A program made the translations under genes and the position numbers. A stretch of DNA of 64,000 nt from Codonopsis lanceolata (taxonomy: Eukaryota > Streptophyta > Magnoliopsida > Asterales > Campanulaceae): assembly GCA_013146195.2 (NCBI GenBank), contig CM028378.1:92562295-92626294 (forward strand), written 5' to 3'. The stretch's first letter is position 1; the number at the start of each line of letters is the position of its first letter. Positions 56,701 through 64,000 of the stretch are shown here, piece by piece. The notes below the pieces were generated by a model, which saw nothing but the letters and a program-made list of their open reading frames with translations, searched no databases and was not told where the DNA came from.

Positions 56701-58847
56701 CTCCACATTTTTTTGATAAGTATTATATACCAAAGCGTCTAATCAGGAGACGCGTCCTTTGAACAATTATAAGCATACACAATCGGACTAATCTATAGAA
56801 AGACTATTAACAAAATCGATACAAGAAATGTTATGAATATTGGATAAAAAACTATTCTTCAACTTGTCCACCATCCTCTCCTCATCCTCAAATACCCTAC
56901 TATTCCTTTCCCTCCATATAGTCCACCAAATACCGCATGCCAAAAACTATTCCTTCTTCTCCGCTTGTACAAAGACCAGCTCAAAAGGAGATCTTTAACT
57001 GATCTCAGTATCACCCAAGTAATAGAGAACAGACTAAGCATCGAATTCCAAAGCATAGTCACAATCAGGCAGGCAGTGCAGCAACAAGTGGTTCACACTT
57101 TCATGAATGTGATGGATTAAAATACAAACAAGCTAAAATGGATGGTAATATGTATGTGATGAACAAAGTGGAGCATATAAAACTAAGGAGGGCAGAGAAA
57201 TCTCTGCATGTATTACTACCTAGTTCTCTTATAAGGAATAATTGAGGTCAAGTCCAATTCGTGTCAAATATTGGTCAATAAGTTAATCCATATAAGTTGA
57301 TTAAAGGGTATCTCATAATTTTAGTTAGGTAAAATTTGAGATAAGATTCCACTCCACTGACCAATTAGCTGCTTGATAAAGAAATCTAGGTCTAATCTGC
57401 ATTATCTATCAGTCGAGCACACTTAATGAGCAGTAATATTACCGATTTTTTTGTTTAAATCCTAGAAGAGAGAACCAAAAACAACATATTAAAAAATACC
57501 TACAAATATTGACAATCGAAAAGAAGATATGGTTGATCTTTAAGAATCAACGTGAAGCTTACCAACCTTTTCAAAGTTGTTTATTACCCAAACGCCTCTG
57601 AAATGAATCCTACACACGCTCTCATCAAAACCTAATTGTTTCCCCACCCATATTTCTAACTTAGGCACCCATAAACCTTGTTGCTCAATTAAGTTTTGCA
57701 ATTGGCTATATCCAACAAAAACCCATGGCAAATCCTAGTTGGTACCAAGGTCAACTATGTAATTCAAGTTTATAGAAAAGCAGGTAATAATATAAGAAAA
57801 GTGCACGACTAGATGCAAGGTAAATATGCGCCTGTAAGATGTAAAGCATGTACAGAGCAAAAAAATCCCTTATCAAAAAAAAAAGGAGCGAGAAAACAAG
57901 AGAAATAATGTAAGTTAAAAGCACTACAAAGCCCGAGTAAAACTACTGATTGCCCAGCATGCGTGCAATGAGGCAAGCCCATTTGTGTTTGAATGACCAT
58001 TATTAATTTCTCATACCCCAAAAACTAGTCTGAATGAACCATAGGTTTAAATGAATCAAAGATAGCATCCCAAACTTGGAAACACTGTCAGCTGTACTAG
58101 TACATCATCCTAACAAATACAAGAACTTGCCGGCTTTATAAAAAAGGGGAGAGGAAAGCATTGTAGACCTTCATTCACACTCTGATATCTTCAGAGAGTA
58201 GTCTCTAGGGCTGTAAAAAGAGTCAAGCTACTTGAGACTCTAATAGAGTCGAGTTTGACTAGAATGCAAAACGAGTGGTTCTATTTCGGCACGACCTTCC
58301 TTGAAAAGGTTCTTTTTGAGGATGAAAGGAATTGAGCTTGGCTTGATAAGAAATCAAACTACTTGACTTAAGATTGGATCAATTAGAGGCTCAATCTAGC
58401 CCAATTCGACAAATTAGCCAGATTCAAACACAATTTGAAGCTTATTAGCAAGAAATAAAAGCAAAGTAAAAATCATTTTTTAAGATTCTCTGCCCCTACC
58501 CCTACACCTGTAAACTCAATACCGTCGCACATTAGGAAAATTGAGTTGGATTCAAAATTCAAAATTTGTCACAAATTAATATCCAATACATAAAATTCAA
58601 CTGCATAATAAACTCTCCCCAGTAATCAAACGTAAAAACCAATGAAATTAGCATGGATCTAATGCTAATAGCCTAATACAAAGATATACCAAAATCAACT
58701 CAAAAACAAAAATTAAAAGAAATTGAATTTTAAAAAGAGAGTACCAGTTTTGACAACAGGACAGCTTTTTTTGCACTCCTGACGACACTTCTTCGGCTTA
58801 CACCGGTCGGAGCTCACGATGGCGATACGCGTCAACCTGTCCGCCAT
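50749..58847 (-). CDS. RLI2: ABCE-type ribosome-recycling ATPase (RNase L inhibitor homologue), 11 exons
   Basis: Splits post-termination and stalled ribosomes into subunits, with eRF1/Pelota, in the cytosol; essential in eukaryotes. Exons: 58745-58847, 56056-56141, 55861-55958, 55667-55784, 55487-55576, 53524-53828, 53222-53417, 52935-53120, 52568-52837, 51199-51444, 50749-50868. All introns are GT-AG and the sum is 1818 nt, 605 residues plus stop, the usual length. Order: iron-sulphur domain (Cys 16, 21, 25, 29 and Cys 55, 58, 61, 65 in CIGCGICVKKC); NBD1 with Walker A GTNGIGKST, signature LSGGELQRF, Walker B IYMFDEPSSYLD, H-loop VVEHD; NBD2 with GENGTGKTT, LSGGELQRVAL, IYLIDEPSAYLD, VVEHD; end GSYYYLDD. 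No break or lost key residue seen. Intron 1 is 2.6 kb and intron 5 is 1.66 kb; both hold LINE relics. Confidence 0.96.
51690..51860 (+). mobile_element. Possible tRNA-derived SINE in RLI2 intron 9
   Basis: GGTTCGAGGCTTGG, a box-B-like word, is preceded by GGGAGGGGAAGCTCTTTTCA and GGCGGCTGCATGG, and followed by a TC-rich tail. The layout resembles plant tRNA-derived SINEs. Ends and target duplication were not resolved. Confidence 0.3.
54330..55000 (-). pseudogene. LINE reverse-transcriptase fragment in RLI2 intron 5
   Basis: The minus strand shows LINE RT wording in broken frames: ESQHAFVVVRQILDVV and NEIVDDRLQCGDP near 54880-54960, CKLDLEKAYDHVEWGYLMYL near 54790-54850, MEALSRVVDKSVAGGFIQGF near 54560-54610, and the catalytic segment HLLFADDT near 54490-54515. 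Same strand as RLI2. No ORF1, endonuclease or poly-A end seen; a 5'-truncated, decayed insertion. Confidence 0.75.
56840..57120 (-). pseudogene. LINE C-terminal (zf-RVT) fragment in RLI2 intron 1
   Basis: The minus strand reads SVNHLLLHCLPDCDYA, FSITWVILRSVKDLLLSW and, in another frame, GIWWTIWRERNSRVFEDEER then MVDKLK. This is the zinc-binding tail seen downstream of the RT in plant LINEs. Same strand as the host gene and as the RT fragment in intron 5, but a separate insertion. Confidence 0.7.
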
Positions 58848-59090
58848 CTATCTCCGATTTTAGTCGGAAATCGCAGCACAGTAAGATCGGACCGCCGAGA
58901 GAGAGAGGGAGAGAGAAAAAAAAATTAGGGGGAAGTGGCGTGTGCTGGTAACGGGGATGAGGGATTTGGAGGTACACACCGCCAAAACGGTAGCGTGTGA
59001 CGATGTAATACAACACTATAGAGCAGCTAGGGTTCCGATATTTTGGAATCTTTTTTTGGGCTTGGCTTACACCGTCGTCCACTATCTAAA
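58848..59090 (-). promoter_or_regulatory. RLI2 5' leader and proximal promoter
   Basis: On the minus strand the leader before ATG 58847 is pyrimidine-rich (TTTCTCTCTCCCTCTCTCTC, about 58900-58920). A telo-box-like core AACCCTAG lies at about 59027-59034. Such sites are common in promoters of plant translation-machinery genes, so the placement fits; use is inferred. No clear TATA box. Confidence 0.4.
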
Positions 59091-59440
59091 CCCCGATCTT
59101 TAATAAAATAGAGTTCGTATATGTGTAATTGACTTGACATAAGTAATGGAGATTTATTGTTTTACTTTAATTCATGTGTAATTATAATCCAATTATAAAA
59201 CTATTTCTATTTACTTTTTATAATTTTAACTTTAATCCAAATTATATTATAATTGTAAAGACTTATTTTGTGGGGTTAGAGAGAAAAAAAGGTAGTTATA
59301 AATGATAATTCATTTTATCGTTATTATTTTACAGTTTTACCGTTATTGTTTTACAGTTAATTCATTTCCATATTATACATTTCATTTATCCAGTTTTTTT
59401 CTCTGTTAACGTGCATAACTGAATCAATTTAGTTTTAGTC
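59091..59440. other. AT-rich intergenic
   Basis: No gene. TTAATTCATTTCCATATTAT at about 59356 recurs at 60234, so it frames the tandem array that follows. Confidence 0.5.
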
Positions 59441-60240
59441 CATTAGTAAGTTTTGAATTTTTTTTATTTTTTATTTTTAATTGTTATCGTAATTAACTTA
59501 TTCAAAAAAAAAATTCAACCCGCAATTTAGTATAAAAATAATTTTTTAAAAAAAATTCGTAAGTTTTGTAATTTGAAATATTTGTTTTTTTTTTACTTTT
59601 AAAATGTTATCATAATTAACTTAATCAATTTATTTTTTGAAACTGAATCACAATTTAATTTATGTCTAAGTTTTAAATATTTATATTTTAATTTTTTTCT
59701 TTTTAATTGTTATCGTAATTAACTTAATCAATTTAATTTTTTTCGGCCCACAATTTCGTATACAAATAATTTTAAAAAAAATCGTAAGTTTTGTAATTTG
59801 AAATATTTGATTTTTTTTCTTTTTAACTGTTATCATAATTAACTTAGACAATTTATAAGTAAATATATTTATATTTTTTTTCTTATTAATTGTTATTGTA
59901 ATTAACTTAATCAATTTAATTTTTTTCCGACCTGCAATTTTGTATACAAATAATTTTAAAAAAAAATCGTAAGTTTTGTAATTTTAAATATTTGTTTTTT
60001 TTCTTTTTAATTGTTATCATAATTAACTTAGACTAATTATAAGTAAATATATTTATATTTATATTTTTTTATTTTTAATTATTTTTGTAATTAACTTAAT
60101 CAATTTAATTTTTTTTTGCCCGCAATTTCGTATACAAATAATTTTTAAAAAAAATTGTAAGTTTTGTAATTTGAAATATTTTTTTCTTTTTAATTGTTAT
60201 CATAATTAACTTAAACAAATTATAAGTAAATATTAATTCA
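59441..60240. repeat. AT-rich tandem array, period about 185 bp
   Basis: The block TTTTTAATTGTTATCGTAAT then TAACTTAATCAATTTAATTT, a CCCACAATTTCGTATACAAA part, and TCGTAAGTTTTGTAATTTGA recurs with starts near 59698, 59880 and 60068, and a diverged earlier copy from about 59475. Spacing is 182-188 bp. Copies differ by substitutions and A/T-run length. The length is typical of plant satellites, but only about four copies are present. Confidence 0.8.
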
Positions 60241-61063
60241 TTTCCATATTATCTGCTTCATTTATTGATAAATTCTTAAACTGGCGCCGTACCATCGGCA
60301 CAGGCAAGAATACTAGTTCTATCTACACCTCGTCCAATTAATCAAATTCCTCACCTTACTATATACGCTCTACCTAAATTGCCTATTCTACCCTTAACCC
60401 ATGTAACCCTTCTTCCTCTCTACATTTATCTCTCCCTCGTTCTACTTACCATGTTTTCACGTTCTTTCTCTTGCTTCCCCAGCTTTCACAGACTTCCACA
60501 TCCGCCTATTGAACTTGCTGCGACTCCTTCCTCCTCTATCGATTTCTTTCTCTCTCATTTCTTCTCTCGCCCCCTCAAGCTTATCTTCTTTCCTAGTACT
60601 CACATCATTCCTTTCTGCCTCTCAATCTTGCGGTCAGGCTCAAACTACTTCACTCATGGCTTGCCCTTCCCTCACACCCTTGCCAGTTCCGGTTGTCTTT
60701 CTCAGTCCGATTGTGCAGACATGGCTAATCGCATAACATGAGTGACGTGCAGCCCTGGTTTATTGCACAAATGAAGGGATGCGCAGCTCTGGTTTATTGC
60801 ATAAATGAAGGGATGTGCGACTGAGAGTTGCCACACACACTTAAGCGTGTGGGGTCGAGGGTTTTCGTACCGTTCATGTGGGCTATATTGTCATTTTACA
60901 CGATGATATTTTTGCAATTATTTTTGATAGGGTGTAGAGAGTATATTGTAGTGTGTAGTTAGCCAGGCCCTTCCTTTTTTTCTTCAAATTTTATTTCATG
61001 GTTCTATTTTAGATGTTCTTGATAATTAACCCCCTTCCAACTTCTATCATATTCCATTGCATG
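60241..61063. other. Intergenic with a 34-bp tandem duplication
   Basis: CTGGTTTATTGCAYAAATGA within 34-bp units at 60747-60780 and 60781-60814 is a direct tandem duplication. An upstream plus-strand frame (60379-60741) is pyrimidine-rich, low in complexity and without recognisable domains, so it is not called as a gene. Confidence 0.5.
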
Positions 61064-61221
61064 TAGGGGTAGCGACGTCAAAAGGGTCAAGTCGGGTCGA
61101 CTTGAAATTGTGTGTAAGTTGAGCTAGATCAAGTTCAATACAAAAATATGTAGGTCTATGGTTGGCCCTTGAGCTTGGGCTCAAGGTCGGACCTAAAGTT
61201 GGGTTTCGGCTTTCAGCCCTA
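61064..61221. mobile_element. hAT-like MITE (about 158 bp)
   Basis: Starts TAGGGGTAGCGACGTCAAAA and ends GGCTTTCAGCCCTA, short imperfect inverted ends of the TAGGG type, with a GGGTCAAGTCGGGTCGACTT body typical of plant hAT MITEs. The flanking eight bases do not match well, so the call rests on ends and composition. Confidence 0.45.
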
Positions 61222-61507
61222 GACTTGCCATGTAATTTCTCCGTCTCAAACAAATGTTTATATATAAAACTTAATTTTCTAAAGATGAAAATATTTGAGC
61301 ATAAATGCCTTTAATCTTAAGAACTAAAGGTGGCGTTTGGTTTGGAATTGACTTTAATGGACTCACTAATTCTTGTTCACCAAACTTCATACTTAGGCCC
61401 TCGAAATATCAAAATCCCCCGAGTAAAGGAATTTAAGAAACCCATGGGGGCTGGATTTCTCAAATCCCACCAAAATCAATTCTTGTGACATGAATGCATT
61501 TTTGGGA

Positions 61508-62180
61508 CCAAATTAAAATACCCTATGCTAAAAATTCATTTGTATATCTCAGAGTTTCTTATTCACATTACTTAATATTAGATAAAAACCCTCTGAGTCT
61601 AATTCTAAATAGCTTGTGCTACATGAATAAGGGTTACTTAATTAGGACATAGACTTCAACTAGAGCTTAGTTTGGTAAAACCATAGCAAAGATCATTCTA
61701 AATAGCTTGCATGCTACATCAACAAGAGTTACTTAATTAGGACATAGACTTTAGTTTGGTAAAACCATAGCAAAGCTCTTTTGCAGACTTCTAGCATGTG
61801 TGGTCAAAGACTACATTAGAGGTGGCAATGGGCTAGGTCGACCCGCACCAAGCCCAACATTAAAATCGGCCAGACCGAGACCAATAAAATACCCCCTGTT
61901 AGGAGTATTCATTTGTATATCTTAGAGTTGCTTATTGACATTATTTAATCTTCGATAAAAACCTTCGAGTCTAATTCTAAGTAGCTTGCATTCCACATCA
62001 ACAAGGGTTACTTAATTAGGACATAAACTTCAACTAGAAATTAGTTTCGTAAAATCATAGCAAAGCTCTTTTGCAGACTTCTAGCATTTCTAGTCAAAGT
62101 CTACATTAAATGTTTCAATTGACTGGGTTAGCCCGCACCAAGCCCAACAAAGCCAAACATTAAAATTGGCTGGGTTGGGC
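61508..62180. repeat. Tandem duplication, period 383 bp, with an inner 95-bp duplication
   Basis: CCAAATTAAAATACCC (61508) and CCAATAAAATACCCC (61891) start two direct copies that share ATTCATTTGTATATCT, GAGTCTAATTCTAA, TACTTAATTAGGACAT, CAAAGCTCTTTTGCAGACTT and CCCGCACCAAGCCCAACA. Inside the first copy, ATTCTAAATAGCTTG to CATAGCAAAG is itself repeated with a period near 95 bp. The second copy ends in the hAT-like element that holds the solo LTR. Confidence 0.8.
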
Positions 62181-63758
62181 CAGCTGTTGATTCTCATTGT
62201 ATTTTAGATTTGCATTTGCTTATACATTGCATTAGGTTCTATACTTAGTGGCTAAATAAGCTGCGTACCAGTTAGCGTGGTAACTGTGTATAGAATGTTG
62301 CCTTTAGAATAGTTATTAAGACTTCATAGCTTTCGGCAGTCATCACTAGAAGGCTTCGGTAAAGGCTTCACCAGTAGCCTTCACCAGCAGTCCTTGTCTG
62401 CCTACGAACTATTGTATGACGTGTCTGAAGATTAAAAGGAAATCAAGATATCCATTTCATCATATTCGTAAAGGTTATTAATTCGAGATATTTTTAGAAT
62501 ATCTGTTTGAATAAACTCTTCCAGAGTTGACTTCTTACATTGAAGAAAAGCCCTCCCATTTTTTAAGAAGCGATGAAGACTTTTTCCCTTTTGATGATTA
62601 CTAAATTAGAGACAGAGCAGATACTCAGTCTGACACTACACTCTCTGAGGAAAGTACAGAATGTACCAACTCTTACAGGTCCGCAACCACTGTCATCTTC
62701 CACATGCTTATTCATTACCTTCTCCTCTCCATACTTGACCAGTCCTCGAAAAAGAAAAATCCAACCTAACACCTCCTTGCATTTAATGCTTCCAACCTAA
62801 TCAAGTTGTTGATCTCTTCTTCTTCCTCAACGATCTCAAGGATGCTCTCATATAAATACCTCTATTAAAGACTAAAGAATTCAATGCTTTGAAACTACTC
62901 AAAAACTTATAAGCTATTATTCTCAGTGCATTCAAGAGATCACAAATTGATCAACGAAGTGTTCAACAACAACAAGAAGACTGCTCAATCATTGTTATTT
63001 ATAATTATCTTCTTATTTGTTGTTTTCCAAAACTGTTCTTTAGTACAGTGAATATTCTGTTTCCTAGATATTCACTACCAACCACCAAACACAAGTCAAA
63101 TATTTTGTGCACAATCCATTAGAGATTTCTATAATAGAACTAGGGAACACATAGTGCACTTTCAAATTCAAGGTTGACTACTTTGGTGGTGGACGTAGCA
63201 CTCTTTATAGTACGAACTATTTCAAAATCAATGTGTTCATTCTTCCCTTTATTACTATTTGATATTATTATATGTTCTTTATCTTACTTCCTTCTAGCAT
63301 CAAACTTAGAGAACAGTCAAGTCTACTGGTAGTGCTTACCAACAGACTTAATTAGTCTGTATTCCTTGCAACTCTTCTGCTGCTACTACCTTTTCTATAG
63401 GTTGTTAGCTTTTACAAAAGGGAACCTTATCGAAAAGTTTTAAAGTGTAACTAGGTTATTAAACCCCTTCTTCTAGCCTAGTATTGTTCCCTTTGGGACT
63501 AACACCAGCACGAAATTTTATCAGACTATCAAAACTAAAGCCCAAGCCCACCCAAAACACTAGGCTAGTCGGGCTAGCCCATGGGTCATCCTATTGAATG
63601 GGTCAATTTTGACTATTTTCACCTATTTTTCTAGTCCACACCAAAGCTTTGCAACGCCAAGCTTTCATCGGGCCTATAAAAACTAAAGTCCAGCTGAACA
63701 TAGTGTTGGGTGGGTAAGGCCGGCCCATTGATTCGGACGCGTTTTTGTCAGCTCTAGT
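62115..63758. mobile_element. hAT-like element split by a solo LTR
   Basis: Before the LTR: TGACTGGGTTAGCCCGCACC and GGCTGGGTTGGGCCAGC. After it: ACGAAATTTTATC, GGCTAGTCGGGCTAGCCC and a terminal GACGCGTTTTTGTCAGCTCTA. The right end is of the hAT MITE type; the left end is decayed, but in the sister copy it reads TAGAGGTGGCAATGGGC (61815). Boundaries approximate. Confidence 0.4.
62185..63504 (+). mobile_element. Solo LTR (1320 bp)
   Basis: Starts TGTTGATTCTCATTG, ends CTTTGGGACTAACA, and is bounded by CCAGC on both sides (62180-62184 and 63505-63509). A TATA box CTCATATAAATACCTC lies near 62848-62863, two thirds into the element, as in an LTR. No internal gag-pol. Removal with one CCAGC rejoins GGGTTGGGCCAGCACGAAAT of the surrounding element. 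The family is not identified; orientation follows the TATA box. Confidence 0.85.
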
Positions 63759-64000
63759 ATGTAGAGCCGTTAAAATTGGTCAAATCCATTGGGCCAGTCT
63801 GTCTCGTCACCTAAAATAGGTGGGCTGAGTTGATAAAATAGGAGTCCACCAAAAGGCGGGTCTAATGGGTTAAGCCCGCACGGGTAGCGGGCTGCAGCGG
63901 GGCGGGTTGGTCCACCAATTCTTGGGGTTAGGGTTTTCACATATCTGCGATTGTTGATCTTTGAAATAAAAATCAAACTCAGTAATCCCTCTTTCAAAAC
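63759..64000. other. Intergenic, GGCGGGTT-rich repeat-like tail
   Basis: CAAATCCATTGGGCCAGTCT and TAGCGGGCTGCAGCGGGGCG resemble hAT MITE interiors, but no ends are visible before the window stops. Confidence 0.3.

Noticed and set aside
58200..58520. Possible hAT-like MITE starting TAGGGCTGTAAAAAGAGTC in RLI2 intron 1
   Set aside because: No matching inverted end or target duplication was found.
60379..60741. 120-codon plus-strand frame rich in Ser, Leu, Phe and Pro
   Set aside because: Pyrimidine-rich low-complexity DNA with no domain or splice context; frames overlap freely there.

Overview
This is a plant nuclear window, almost certainly a eudicot. It carries a complete intron-rich RLI/ABCE gene with plant splice signals, a SABATH methyltransferase, a plant-type pentatricopeptide-repeat (PPR) gene remnant, plant Ty1/copia and Ty3/gypsy retrotransposons, Stowaway MITEs, a plant mariner and a Helitron. 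Short elements ending in the palindrome GTAAGACSGTCTTAC recur; my recollection that these are common in Caryophyllales is weak and I name no species. A run of exactly 100 N (13841-13940) is an assembly gap.

Layout. 1-2410: a palindromic repeat-rich element built from a 22-bp unit, with a Stowaway MITE and a Helitron cleanly inserted in it. 2560-18880: one or two Tat-like Ty3/gypsy elements on the minus strand (gag, protease, RT-RNase H, 5' LTR at right; an antisense 'Transposase_28' gene with its own promoter and introns at left), broken by a decayed plus-strand copia (6484-about 13840) and the gap. 19240-20739: a four-exon SABATH methyltransferase with a 2-nt lesion in exon 1. 21480-22960: nested MITEs. 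23220-26841: a plant mariner with a broken transposase. 27026-28430: a second copy of the palindromic element. 29007-32366: an AT microsatellite and a 3.3-kb degenerate array in GAA/GAT triplets. 32370-34150: 5' half of another gypsy element.

34155-50270 is a four-level nest: PPR gene remnant, containing copia A (34318-49686), containing a Tekay/Del-like solo LTR (38980-47197, target duplication GAGAC), containing a very young copia B (41368-46270, 221-bp LTRs that read identical, target duplication ATTGG). 50749-58847 is an intact 11-exon ribosome-recycling ATPase gene (RLI2/ABCE type, 605 codons) with LINE relics in introns 1 and 5. 59100-64000 is AT-rich intergenic DNA with a roughly 185-bp tandem array, hAT-like MITEs, a 383-bp tandem duplication and a 1320-bp solo LTR with target duplication CCAGC.

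Only RLI2 is convincingly a working host gene. The SABATH gene would work only if the exon-1 lesion is a sequence error. No operon-like cooperation exists; the main content is a readable history of insertion into insertion. I found no clear previously undescribed functional system. The least explained structures are the palindromic 22-bp-unit element with tRNA-like ends and the acidic-codon repeat array.
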